Positions 53,481 through 61,949 of a DNA stretch of 64,000 nt are shown piece by piece; position 1 is the stretch's first letter, and each line of letters begins with the position of its first letter. Below the pieces are notes generated by a model that saw only the letters and a program-made list of their open reading frames with translations, did not search any database and was not told the DNA's origin. The stretch is taken from assembly GCA_964401385.1 (NCBI GenBank), contig CAYNYF010000007.1, positions 1-64,000 of the forward strand, written 5' to 3'. Position numbers and translations under genes: made by a program. This DNA comes from CAYNYF01 sp964401385 (lineage in GTDB: Bacteria > Planctomycetota > Phycisphaerae > SM23-33).

Positions 53481-53666
53481 ATGAAGTATCGCGTGCATTA
53501 TTCCGTGGCAAACGAGCGCCGCACGGCCGAAGTTGAGGCCGGATCGCCCCACGAAGCCATCATCAAGTTTCGGCACACACGCAGCGACTACAACGATCGC
53601 CGGGGGCGACCTTCGCAAGTTCTCAGCGTCTCACCCGAGCCGAACCTGGAAGAACTCACGCGTTGA
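53481..53666 (+). CDS. Small hypothetical protein
   Basis: 61 residues from ATG 53481, with ggag upstream. It begins with a strand-like MKYRVHYSVANERRTAEVEA, then a helix SPHEAIIKFRHTR, and a charged end NLEELTR. The pattern of a beta strand followed by an 'A(S)PHEA' helix recalls small stand-alone domains that help partner binding, but no family is certain. A candidate promoter precedes it. The in-frame extension to 53370 overlaps that promoter and is discounted. Confidence 0.6.
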   Translation: MKYRVHYSVANERRTAEVEAGSPHEAIIKFRHTRSDYNDRRGRPSQVLSVSPEPNLEELTR

Positions 53667-53712
53667 GTCGCCGCCGCCCGCCGTCCGTTAACCCGCCAGA
53701 AAAAATTCCGCG

Positions 53713-53830
53713 CTAGGCTGGTCACAGGAATGTTTGCCCGCCCGCCTGGCGCCCGCCTGGCGCCCGCCTGCCTTCCGGAAGTGGGCAGGGAGGTGGGCAG
53801 GTCCATTGTTCGAACATTGTTGCAGTCCGC
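53713..53830 (-). repeat. Dispersed repeat element, copy B (short form)
   Basis: Plus-strand left end ctaggctggtcacaggaat (53713) and right-end segment 53793-53830 correspond to both ends of copy A (18984-19284). The right end contains the palindrome tgttcgaaca, which in copy A reads tgttcaaaca. The middle consists of about three 11-bp units (gcccgcctggc) and a ccttccggaa centre, and lacks the A+T-rich aattcgtg section of copy A. On the minus strand it starts immediately after the TGA of the 74-residue gene. Confidence 0.65.
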
Positions 53831-54055
53831 TCAGGGCGCGCCCACGATGCCACAGGTCACCAGGAAGGCCAGCCAACCCAGGAAGATGAGGGCAAGAACG
53901 ACGTAGGCCCACAGCGGGCGGGACGCGCTGCGGTCCGGAATTCCACTTACCACGTCCACCGGCTCGGGCGCGCGCGTTTCCGGACGAGGGCCCTTCTGCC
54001 GGGCTTGGCCGGACCGGGCGCGACTGCCTGAAGCTTTCCTCGCTCCGCGGGCCAT
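53831..54055 (-). CDS. Small single-pass membrane protein
   Basis: 74 residues. A very basic N-terminal half (ARGARKASGSRARSGQARQK) precedes one hydrophobic segment, WAYVVLALIFLGWLAFLVTC (~residues 48-67), and a short end. aggaa lies before the ATG. It starts 8 bp after the Minf_1886 stop, so the metG, Minf_1886 and this gene form a small operon. Possibly an RNA- or ribosome-binding tail-anchored peptide judging only by its charge. Function unknown. Repeat copy B begins right at its stop. Confidence 0.6.
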   Translation of the reverse strand: MARGARKASGSRARSGQARQKGPRPETRAPEPVDVVSGIPDRSASRPLWAYVVLALIFLGWLAFLVTCGIVGAP

Positions 54056-54063
54056 CGGCGTTC

Positions 54064-54468
54064 CTATTCCTTGAGGATCTCCCCCGTCCCGAAGGCTTCG
54101 TCGAAGTCGAAGACGTCGCGGAAGTCTTCCAGGCTGTCCTCTTCGGTCTTGCCCATGAGTTCGTTCTCAACGAGCAGATACACCATGTTCCCGAAGTCCA
54201 CGGTGGCGTGAATGCGCCACTTGGCCAGAACCGTCTTCGCCAGCAGTCCCCATCTTTCCATCGCCTCTTCGCGCAGGGCGTGGCAGAGCTGCTGGCCGGT
54301 AACGTGGCGAGGCCGGCCGGCCTTCCCGGCCTCGCCGTGAACCTCCTTCGCCGCCCGAGCCAGGCCCTCGTACAGGAAGGCGAACGCATCCAGCGGATAC
54401 CGCCCATCCGCGCGAACGACTTCGAGCAGCAGCTTCTCGGGAGGCTTCTTTCCGGATTTCTCAGTCAT
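54064..54468 (-). CDS. Minf_1886-family protein
   Basis: 134 residues, soluble. The family pattern is clear: RYPLDAFAFLYEGLARAAKE, then HVTGQQLCHALREEAMERWG, and KWRIHATVDFGNMVYLLVEN with the FGNMVY block; an acidic end DVFDFDEAFG. Members occur in planctomycetes, Verrucomicrobia and relatives with no assigned role. Its ATG overlaps the metG stop by 4 nt, a hint at a housekeeping function close to translation. Confidence 0.9.
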   Translation of the reverse strand: MTEKSGKKPPEKLLLEVVRADGRYPLDAFAFLYEGLARAAKEVHGEAGKAGRPRHVTGQQLCHALREEAMERWGLLAKTVLAKWRIHATVDFGNMVYLLVENELMGKTEEDSLEDFRDVFDFDEAFGTGEILKE

Positions 54469-56063
54469 TGCTTTCTGGGGAACAGCACGTCCGCCTTGAC
54501 AACGGGCGTGCCGGGCTCGAGCCGGCCGAACCTGGCTCGCTCAGACAAGGCCGCCGGATCGGCCGCCGTCAGGCCGAGCTGGGCCAATCCCTCGCCGGCC
54601 TTTTCCGGCATGAACGGCTCCAGGCAGCTCAGCACGATTCTGACCACCTCGGCGCAGGTGTAAAGGATCGTTCCCAGCCGGTCGCGCCGGGCGGGGTCCT
54701 TGGCCAGCCGGAACGGCTCGGTGGCGTCGATGTAACGGTTCGCCCCCGTGGCCAGCGCCAACACGGCCCGCAGGTACTCGCTGAACTGACAGCCCGCCAT
54801 GGCCGCGGGACCGTCCTCTTGCAGCCGCTTCAGCGGGCCCGCGATGGACGCATTCTCGGCCTCGCCCGCAAGCTCGCGGGTCAAGCCTTCCGGCGAGCCC
54901 GGCAGGACTTTCTGCTGCGTTGGGGGGATTCGGCCCTCGAAGTACCGCCCGATCATGTTGACCGTTCGGCTCAGGAGGTTGCCGACGTCGTTGGCCAGCT
55001 CGGTGTTGTACCGGCCCTTCACGGCCTCGCGCGAGAAGTCCCCGTCCAGCCCGAACGGCACCTCCCGCAGCAGAAAGTACCGCAGCACGTCGCGCGAGTA
55101 CTCCGCGCAGAGCTCGGCGATGACCTCGCGCGAGACGAAGTTGCCCAGGCTCTTGGACATCTTCTTGCCCTCGGCAGTCCACCAGCCGTGGGCGAAGACG
55201 GTTCGCGGCAGCGGCAGGTCCAGCGCCAGCAGCATGCAAGGCCAGTACACCGCGTGGAACCAGAGGATGTCCTTGCCGATCAGTTGCACGTCCGCCGGCC
55301 AATACTTCCAGCGGGCGCCGTCCTCGCCGTCGCCGACCGGCGGATGGCCCAGGGCGGTAATGTAATTGCTCAGGGCGTCGATCCAGACGTAGACGCGGTG
55401 ATCCGCGTCGTTGGGCATCTCGATGCCCCAGCTCAGCGTACAGCGGGAGATGCTCAAATCGCCCACGCCGGCGGCGATCTTGCTGACGACCTCGTTTAGC
55501 CGCGACTCCGGCCGGATGAACTCCGGGTGGGCCTCGACGTGGCGCAGCAGCTTGTCGGTCCATTGGCTCAGGCGGAAGAAGTAGCTCGGCTCGGTATACC
55601 GCACCAGGGGCTTCCCGGAAATCGGCGATTTGTAATCGTTCTCGCGGGCGGCGGTCTCGGTGACGAACTCTTCCTGCCCCTGGTCGTACCAGCCCTCGTA
55701 CTTGCCCAGGTAGATCTGCCCGCGCTTCTCCAGCATCTTGATGATTTTCTGGACGCGTTTCGTGTGTCGCGGCTCGGTGGTGCGGATGAAGTCGTCGTAG
55801 GCGATGTTGAGATCGCGCCAGAGGTTTCGGTAGTGCACGACGAACTCGTCGCAGTGCTGCTGCGGATCGACGCCCCGCTCAGCCGCGGCCGCGGCCACCT
55901 TCGAGGCGTTCTCGTCCGTGCCCGTGAGGAAGTGCACGTCGCGGCCCATGGCGCGGTGGTAGCGGGCCAGCACGTCGGCCGCGACGGTCGTGTAGGCGTG
56001 ACCGATGTGCGGAGAGTCGTTCACGTAATAAATCGGCGTCGTGATGTAGAACTTCTCGGCCAT
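54465..56063 (-). CDS. metG: Methionyl-tRNA synthetase
   Basis: 532 residues. Class I synthetase that charges initiator and elongator tRNA-Met. The HIGH motif reads SPHIGHAY (~residue 18) and KMSKS reads EGKKMSKSLGNF (~300). The connective peptide (~125-160) lacks the zinc-binding Cys pairs, as in the Bacillus/Thermus type without or with a single knuckle. An anticodon-binding helical domain follows (ANDVGNLLSRTVNMIGRYF). The C-terminal tRNA-binding appendix of longer MetRS is missing, giving the short form. It heads a three-gene group. Confidence 0.97.
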   Translation of the reverse strand: MAEKFYITTPIYYVNDSPHIGHAYTTVAADVLARYHRAMGRDVHFLTGTDENASKVAAAAAERGVDPQQHCDEFVVHYRNLWRDLNIAYDDFIRTTEPRHTKRVQKIIKMLEKRGQIYLGKYEGWYDQGQEEFVTETAARENDYKSPISGKPLVRYTEPSYFFRLSQWTDKLLRHVEAHPEFIRPESRLNEVVSKIAAGVGDLSISRCTLSWGIEMPNDADHRVYVWIDALSNYITALGHPPVGDGEDGARWKYWPADVQLIGKDILWFHAVYWPCMLLALDLPLPRTVFAHGWWTAEGKKMSKSLGNFVSREVIAELCAEYSRDVLRYFLLREVPFGLDGDFSREAVKGRYNTELANDVGNLLSRTVNMIGRYFEGRIPPTQQKVLPGSPEGLTRELAGEAENASIAGPLKRLQEDGPAAMAGCQFSEYLRAVLALATGANRYIDATEPFRLAKDPARRDRLGTILYTCAEVVRIVLSCLEPFMPEKAGEGLAQLGLTAADPAALSERARFGRLEPGTPVVKADVLFPRKQ

Positions 56064-56336
56064 GCTCTCGCCACCTCGCTGATACGATCCGCTTCACAGC
56101 ATCGCCGCCGGCGGGCAAATGTCAAGACTCGGAGAAGCTCAGCCGCCCATCGGGCACGCTCAGCTTCGGCGCCGAGCGCCGAGGCCGGCGGCAGGGCGAG
56201 ATTCCCCTGTGCAACCTACGACGGAGAAGGCGGTCTTCGGGTCGCATACTCCCCACGGACCCGCCTGGGGCGAAAGGTCGAGGTGAAGAAGGTCGCGGCC
56301 GCCGGCAAGTCAGCGGCCCGCTCGGGCGGATTCTCC

Positions 56337-57656
56337 CTATGGCTGCGGTCCGGGCCCGGAGGGCTTGCTGCCGCCGGGTCTTTTCCTTCGTCTGCGGCGG
56401 CGCTTCTTGCCGGGGCTATTGCCGGCCGACTGTGCCTGCGGCGGCTTGCCGGAGGGCGGCGTCGCCGGCTGCGAGGACGCCGAGGGCGCTTCACGGCGCT
56501 GGCCCCTGTTCTTTCGCGGGCGCCGGCGGCGACGACGCCCGGACGACTTGCCGGCGGAGGCGGGTTGCTCCGCGCTGCGCCCGCCTTCCGGCGGACCGGC
56601 CTCCTCGGGCGCATCCGGCTCGGCCGAACCGGAATCGCCCGTCGGCTCCCACTCCTCGACCGGCTGCGGCGGCTTCTTCGCCATCGCCGCGGCCGCGGCC
56701 CTGCGCTCAGCGAGCGTCGGCGGCCCGGTCGGCTCGGGAACGTCGCGCTCGACGATGTCCTCATTGGCGACGACGACCTGCGCCTGGTCCGGCAGCCCCA
56801 GGCGAACCAGTTGCGCGAGGATCTGCACCTCCAGGACCTTGCCCACCACGCCGTCGCCGGTGCGGATCCAGGTTTTCTTTTTCGGCAGCCTGGCCTGCAA
56901 CTCCTCGTACGTTCGATCTTCGTACCGAAGGCAGCACATCAGCCGGCCGCAACGACCGGAGATCTTGGCCGGGTCCAACGTCGCCTTCTGCGACTTGGCC
57001 ATCCGCATCGAGACCGGTTTGAGCAGCTTGAGAAACTTCTGGCAGCAGCACTGTCGGCCGCAACGCTCGTAGTCGGCGAGCAGCCGGGCCTCGTCTCGCG
57101 CCCCCACCTGCCGCATCTCTATCCGCGTGTGGTAGCGCTCAGCCAGCTCCCGGACCAGCTCCCGGAAGTCCACGCGCTGCTCGGCCACGAAGTAGAAGAC
57201 GATGCGCTCGCCGCCCAACAGGTGCTCGACGAAGATCAGCTTCATCTCCAGGCGGAGCTGCCCGATCCGCTGGCGGCAGAAGGCGGCCTCTTCGCTGGCG
57301 GAGTGGTCAAGGTGCTGCTGATCGTTGAGGTCCTGGGCGGTGGCGACGCGCAGAATTCTTCCGCCGCGGCTGAGGGGATATTCCCGCCCGCTGGCCTGGA
57401 GGTACCTGCCGAGTGATTCGTCGCTAATAGACCACGGCCCCGACTCGCCGCCCAGGTGAATCAGCACCTGAGCCAGTTCGGCCCCGCGCTCGCTTCGAAC
57501 CACCACTCTCGAGCCCGTCGGCGGCGGATCCATCTCATGGCCGAATATTCCTATATGCCCCATCCGGCCGTACCGCGCCACGACGCACCGCCCCTCTCGA
57601 TCGCCCTCTCCCAGTTCCACGGGAGACCCCAAAGATGACTCGGCTTGGTCCGACAT
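56337..57656 (-). CDS. PSP1 (RicT/YaaT-like) protein with long basic tail
   Basis: 439 residues from ATG 57656 (the preceding in-frame TTG is discounted). Residues ~25-290 carry the PSP1 fold: QHLDHSASEEAAFCRQRI, LIFVEHLLGGERIVFYFVAE, FRELVRELAERYHTRIEMRQ. The conserved Cys clusters CGRQCCCQKFL and SGRCGRLMCCLRYE fit the iron-sulphur ligands of RicT. In Bacillus RicT acts with RicA and RicF in mRNA maturation. The C-terminal ~140 residues are Pro/Arg/Lys-rich with two strongly basic runs (RRRRRPRKNRGQRR, KKRRRRRRKR), suggesting RNA or ribosome binding. The 273 bp before metG show no gene. Confidence 0.9.
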   Translation of the reverse strand: MSDQAESSLGSPVELGEGDREGRCVVARYGRMGHIGIFGHEMDPPPTGSRVVVRSERGAELAQVLIHLGGESGPWSISDESLGRYLQASGREYPLSRGGRILRVATAQDLNDQQHLDHSASEEAAFCRQRIGQLRLEMKLIFVEHLLGGERIVFYFVAEQRVDFRELVRELAERYHTRIEMRQVGARDEARLLADYERCGRQCCCQKFLKLLKPVSMRMAKSQKATLDPAKISGRCGRLMCCLRYEDRTYEELQARLPKKKTWIRTGDGVVGKVLEVQILAQLVRLGLPDQAQVVVANEDIVERDVPEPTGPPTLAERRAAAAAMAKKPPQPVEEWEPTGDSGSAEPDAPEEAGPPEGGRSAEQPASAGKSSGRRRRRRPRKNRGQRREAPSASSQPATPPSGKPPQAQSAGNSPGKKRRRRRRKRPGGSKPSGPGPQP

Positions 57657-57845
57657 CAAAAGCTTCCCTAAAATTCTTCCAAAGGTGATTATATCACGCC
57701 CCGCCGAGACAACCCAAGCGGCTTCTGCCCCGCCGGCGGCCCCACCGGCGTCGGCCCGCGGCGAAAGTGCAATTACGAAAGAATCGCTCGCCGTCTGGCC
57801 GATAGCTCAATAGGATCATCGGTCACGCAGACCAAAGGAGTGAGG

Positions 57846-58523
57846 ATGCCTCGCGTGTGGGTGGTGTATGTGGCTGCGCTTGCCCTATTGGCTCTCGCCG
57901 GCTGCCAGACCGGCGCCCGTGTGGTCGTTCCGGACTTGCCGTCCGATTCGATCTTCGTTGGCCGGCCCGCGCGGCCCGCGCCGAAGGTCAAGCTTACGAA
58001 GGCGCCCCCGCCGAGAGCCTCCGGGAGCGTGCCGCGCTCGTGGATTCCGGGCGTGTATGAGCGCCCGTGGCGATGGATCGTGATTCACCACAGCGCCAGC
58101 GACGCGGGCTCGGCCGAAATCTTCGACCGCTGGCACCGGGCGAGGGGATGGGATGAGCTGGGCTACCATTTCGTCATCACCAACGGACACGGGGGCAGGG
58201 ACGGGCAGGTCGAGGTCGGCTCCCGATGGCGCAAGCAGAAGTGGGGCGCCCACTGCGGCGGAACCCCCCACAACGACTACAACAACTACGGCATCGGCGT
58301 CTGCCTGGTCGGGGACTTCAGCGAGAAACTGCCGTCCCAGGCCCAACTGCGGTCGCTGAAGAAGCTGGTGACTTTTCTGGCCCGGCGGTACGCGATCGAT
58401 CCCCTGCACGTAATCGGTCACCGGGACGCCCCCAACGCCGCGACGGCGTGTCCGGGCGATGCCCTGCACCGCTACATCAGAACAGACCTTCGCCCGTCGC
58501 TGCGGCAAATGGCGAGCCGTTAA
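57846..58523 (+). CDS. N-acetylmuramoyl-L-alanine amidase, Amidase_2 (PGRP) type, lipoprotein
   Basis: 225 residues from ATG 57846, with aaaggag 6 nt upstream (GTG 57840 overlaps that site). Lipobox LALAG|C at ~22. A Pro-rich linker leads to the Amidase_2 domain: WIVIHHSASDAG (zinc His), ELGYHFVITNGHG, YGIGVCLVGDF, VIGHRDAPNAATACPGD (His and Cys zinc ligands). It is unrelated in fold to the Amidase_3 enzyme at 51174, so the organism has two different periplasmic amidases in this window. It is convergent with the SH3 gene. Confidence 0.93.
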   Translation: MPRVWVVYVAALALLALAGCQTGARVVVPDLPSDSIFVGRPARPAPKVKLTKAPPPRASGSVPRSWIPGVYERPWRWIVIHHSASDAGSAEIFDRWHRARGWDELGYHFVITNGHGGRDGQVEVGSRWRKQKWGAHCGGTPHNDYNNYGIGVCLVGDFSEKLPSQAQLRSLKKLVTFLARRYAIDPLHVIGHRDAPNAATACPGDALHRYIRTDLRPSLRQMASR

Positions 58524-58614
58524 GGCCGATCCGCTCAAACCAACGCATGGAGCAAGCTGCAACTGGCCCGTTTCGCGATCGGTCGCGTGCTCGCCGAAGT
58601 GACGCCCTTACGGC

Positions 58615-60093
58615 CTATTCGTATTCCTTCGGATTTACCCCCGGTCTTGATGACGGCTTGGTGGTGGGCCCGGCCACGGGCAGCCCGGTCGCCGGCAGCG
58701 ACTCTGCCGAATCGCCAGTCTTCGGCGATTCCTGGACGTCCGGCTTGGTGGGCTTGGGCTTGACCGGCTTAACCACCTCAACCTTGGGGGCAGGCACGGT
58801 GGTCGGGGTTAGCACGACGACCGAGATCGTCTCGGCCGTCGCGGCCGGCTGGGTGGTAACAGCCGGCTGGGTGGTAGCCGCCGGCCGGGTGGTGGCAGCG
58901 GGTCGAGTGGTGGCAGCGGGTCGGGTGGTGGGACCCGGCCGGGTCGTGGTGGGGCGCGGGTGAGGCGCGGGAGTCTTCAGCACGACGATCTGCTCGACCT
59001 CGACGACGTACAAGCCGCTGCCGGCATCGAGCTGCGGAGTGCCAACGACGCCGACGTACGACCCCTCGTATTTGTCAAGCTCCACCACGCCCGTGGTACA
59101 CTGAAGGTAGGCGTGGATCAGCGCCCTGTCAGGATCGCGCAGGACGTAGCGCTTGGGCCCGGTCGCCCCGCCGCGGAAAAGGCCGCTGGGGGCCAGCACG
59201 CCCTCCACCGCGTACACCCTTCGCCGCCGGACCTTGGGGATTTCCGCCTGGATCTTTTCGCGTTCGGCCGCCCATTTCGCCCGCGTGGTCTCTGTCTCGC
59301 GGATAAGCTGCTCGACGATCTTGGCATCGGCGGCCTGGGCAATCTCGTCCTGGAGATACTGCAACCGGGCCTTCACCCAGGGCATCAGCGGGCTGTCGGG
59401 GGAGACTTCGATCGCCTTGTACTTGTCCACCAGGGCCGCCAGATTCCTCTGGGCCGCGGGCTTCTCGAACTCTTTGTTCAGCTCCCGCTCGGCCGCCTGG
59501 AACTGCGCCCGCTCCTCGGCCAGCACGTCCATGACGGGGGCAGGCAGGACGACGGTCGTGGTCGGCGTGGTCGGCGGCGCTGCCGGCTGTGTGGGCATGG
59601 TGGTGAGCGACTCGGCCCCGGATGCCTTGACGTAGTCGGCGGCGATCCACAGGTGCACGCCCGCCAGCGGCACGATCTTGTAGAAATCGCCCAGCTCGCC
59701 CAGGATGGTGACCTTGTCTCCGACGTTGAGGCGTCCCTGAATTCTGTCGGTTCGAGCGGGCGTGACCGCGCTGCCGGCGCGGACGCGGACATGGGTACCG
59801 GTGACGGTGCCCTCGTTGCCGTCGCGCCGAACGTAGTCCTTGGAGATCAGGCTGAAGCAGATCCGCGGCGGACGCACCTCGACCCAGCCGTTCGCCTCGC
59901 CGACCACCCGCACCTTGGCGGGATACGACAGCTTCGCGCAGGCATAGTAGGCCTGCCCCGGACCGGAGCGGACGTAAACGTCCTTGCCGGCAACCACGCC
60001 CGTGTACGGGAACTTTGACACTGCGATGGTCTGGGCCAAGAGCCCGGCGGCCACCAGGACCACCAATGTTCCAAAGACCGTTCTCGAGAACAT
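58615..60093 (-). CDS. Secreted bacterial SH3-domain protein with Thr/Pro-rich repeats
   Basis: 492 residues from ATG 60093, with aaggag 6 nt upstream. Signal peptide (VFGTLVVLVAAGLLAQ). Two SH3b domains: one at ~30-90 (KDVYVRSGPGQAYYACAKL, VVGEANGWVEV) and one at ~90-155 (THVRVRAGSAV, LNVGDKVTILGELGDFYKI). A coiled-coil stretch lies at ~200-275 (FQAAERELNKEFEKPAAQR). A beta region (VLAPSGLFRGGATGPKRYVL) is followed by Thr/Pro repeats (TTRPAATTRPAATTQPA, about 385-425) and a Pro/Lys end. Probably a cell-envelope anchoring protein that binds peptidoglycan by its SH3 domains. Confidence 0.87.
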   Translation of the reverse strand: MFSRTVFGTLVVLVAAGLLAQTIAVSKFPYTGVVAGKDVYVRSGPGQAYYACAKLSYPAKVRVVGEANGWVEVRPPRICFSLISKDYVRRDGNEGTVTGTHVRVRAGSAVTPARTDRIQGRLNVGDKVTILGELGDFYKIVPLAGVHLWIAADYVKASGAESLTTMPTQPAAPPTTPTTTVVLPAPVMDVLAEERAQFQAAERELNKEFEKPAAQRNLAALVDKYKAIEVSPDSPLMPWVKARLQYLQDEIAQAADAKIVEQLIRETETTRAKWAAEREKIQAEIPKVRRRRVYAVEGVLAPSGLFRGGATGPKRYVLRDPDRALIHAYLQCTTGVVELDKYEGSYVGVVGTPQLDAGSGLYVVEVEQIVVLKTPAPHPRPTTTRPGPTTRPAATTRPAATTRPAATTQPAVTTQPAATAETISVVVLTPTTVPAPKVEVVKPVKPKPTKPDVQESPKTGDSAESLPATGLPVAGPTTKPSSRPGVNPKEYE

Positions 60094-60259
60094 GATCAGC
60101 TCCTTCGTGCCAATCAAACCGACTTCCACAGCCCTCCCTAGCACGCCTCCGGGGCCATGTCAACTCCGCTGCCGCCGGGCATTTGGCCGGCCGGACAGTT
60201 CGCCGGCTTCGGCGAAGCACGCTTGCCTGCCGCCGCCCACGCCGGATATAGTGATCTCC

Positions 60260-60808
60260 GTGGGTGAGCCCTCGCACAACGCAGAGAGAAAGATCAACAT
60301 TCACGCCCCCTGGCGAATCGAATACATCCGCACCCTCGACGATCGGCAGGACGGGTGCTTCCTCTGCCGCGCCCGCGACGAGACCGACCGGGAGGAGGAC
60401 AACCTCCTGCTCTGGCGGACCGGCAAGTGCCTGGTGGTGATGAACAAATTCCCTTACACCGGCGGGCACCTGCTGATCGCCCCGTCCGAGCACGTCGGCT
60501 CCATGGACCACCTCGACGGGGAGGTGATGCGGGAGTTGATGGAACTCACGCGCGACTGCCTGAAGCTGCTGAGCCGCACCATCCGCGCCGGGGGCTTCAA
60601 CATCGGCATCAACATCGGGCGCTGTGCCGGGGCGGGGCTGCCGGATCACCTGCACCTGCACGTCGTGCCGCGATGGAGCGGCGACACGAACTTCATGGCC
60701 GTGCTCGGGGACGTGCGGATTATTCCTCAAAGCCTGAAAGACTTGCGCCGACAACTGCTCCGGGCCGGCCAGGAACTGAAACTGCCGAGCGCAGTGTATG
60801 GCCGATGA
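60260..60808 (+). CDS. HIT-family hydrolase/AP4A-phosphorylase-like protein
   Basis: 182 residues from GTG 60260; GTG 60251 is an alternative and no clear ribosome binding site helps to choose. A Cys pair GCFLCRAR (~35-41) near the N-terminus is as in Fhit/AP4A-type proteins. The HIT core has LVVMNKFPYTGGHLLIAP, GFNIGINIG and the histidine triad HLHLHVVPRW (~134-143). These enzymes split nucleotide phosphoramidates or dinucleoside polyphosphates. The end overlaps the next start by 11 nt. Confidence 0.92.
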   Translation: MGEPSHNAERKINIHAPWRIEYIRTLDDRQDGCFLCRARDETDREEDNLLLWRTGKCLVVMNKFPYTGGHLLIAPSEHVGSMDHLDGEVMRELMELTRDCLKLLSRTIRAGGFNIGINIGRCAGAGLPDHLHLHVVPRWSGDTNFMAVLGDVRIIPQSLKDLRRQLLRAGQELKLPSAVYGR

Positions 60809-61949
60809 GATTTCAAGAGACCCTCTCGCCGGTCAGGAAAGCCAACTGATCGGCTGCGCCCTGCGCGTGGCCGACAGCGGCGGCCGGAAGCACCCCGAGG
60901 CCGAGCACCCCTACCGAAGCTGCTACCAGCGCGACCGCGACCGGATCATACACTGCTCCGCCTTCCGCCGGCTGGACTACAAGACGCAGGTCTTCGTCCC
61001 GCACGAGGACGACCATCACCGCACGCGGCTGACCCACACCCTGGAGGTCGCCCAGATCGGCCGGACCCTGGCGCGGGCGATCGGCGCCAACGAAGACGTG
61101 GCCGAGGCGGTCGCGCTGGCGCACGACCTGGGGCACCCGCCCTTCGGCCATGCCGGCGAGGCGGCCCTGGATAAGCTGATGGCCGATCACGGGCGCTTCG
61201 AGCACAACCTTCAGACGCTGCGGGTGGTGGACTACCTGGAGCGGCCCTACCCCGACTTTCACGGCCTGAACCTGACAAACGCCGTCCGCTGCTGCCTGGA
61301 GCGGCGCGGGAGGCGACCGGACGGGCCGGCGGCCGCGGCCGCCGACAACGCCCCCCAGGCGCCGCTGGAGGGCCAATTGGTCGAGCTGGCCGACGACATT
61401 GCCTACACCTCGGCCGACCTGTACGACGCCCTGGCGGCGGGGTGGATCGACCTCGACCAGCTCGGCGAGCTGCCGCTGTGGCGGCGGGCGTGGGAGATGG
61501 CGGCGGCGGCGATGCCGTCGGCCCACACGATCCACAAACGCATCCGGGCCTGCCGCAACGTCCTGGCCGTCGCCTGCGACGACGTGATCGACCAGACGCG
61601 CCGGCAGATCGGGGAGATGCGGCTCGCCTCCCCGGCCGACGTGCAGTCGGCGGCTCGACGATGCGCCGCCTTCAGCCCCGAGCTGGCGCCGCAGGTCGAC
61701 CAAATGGGGCGGTTCCTGCTGGAGAAAGTCTACCGCCACCCGGTCGCGCTGGGCCACGACGCCGAGGCGGGGCGGATCATCGCCGACCTGTTCGGGGCGT
61801 ATCTGGCCTCGCCGTCACTGCTGCCCGCCCGCTATCGCCGCCGGATCGACAGCGAAGGGCCCCACCGCGTCGCCTGCGACTACATCGCCGGCATGACCGA
61901 CCGCTTTTGCCGAAAGGAACTTGCCCGCATAGCCGCGGACCGGCCATAG
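60798..61949 (+). CDS. HD-domain dNTP triphosphohydrolase (dGTPase family)
   Basis: 383 residues. The HD metal site is complete: RTRLTHTLEVAQIG, then ALAHDLGHPPFGHAGE and ELADDIAYTSADL, with YQRDRDRIIHCSAFRRLDYKTQV upstream, as in dGTPase-like dNTPases (type 2). These enzymes break dNTPs into deoxynucleosides and triphosphate and often need an activating nucleotide. The start overlaps the HIT gene by 11 nt. From residue 119 onward (61152) the coding sequence exists a second time, directly behind it. Confidence 0.94.
   Translation: MADEISRDPLAGQESQLIGCALRVADSGGRKHPEAEHPYRSCYQRDRDRIIHCSAFRRLDYKTQVFVPHEDDHHRTRLTHTLEVAQIGRTLARAIGANEDVAEAVALAHDLGHPPFGHAGEAALDKLMADHGRFEHNLQTLRVVDYLERPYPDFHGLNLTNAVRCCLERRGRRPDGPAAAAADNAPQAPLEGQLVELADDIAYTSADLYDALAAGWIDLDQLGELPLWRRAWEMAAAAMPSAHTIHKRIRACRNVLAVACDDVIDQTRRQIGEMRLASPADVQSAARRCAAFSPELAPQVDQMGRFLLEKVYRHPVALGHDAEAGRIIADLFGAYLASPSLLPARYRRRIDSEGPHRVACDYIAGMTDRFCRKELARIAADRP

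Noticed and set aside
58840..58945. Repeated ~18-bp units that at first looked like a short direct-repeat array.
   Set aside because: They encode the Thr/Pro-rich repeat of the SH3 protein in frame; spacing is continuous with no spacers, so it is not a CRISPR-like array.
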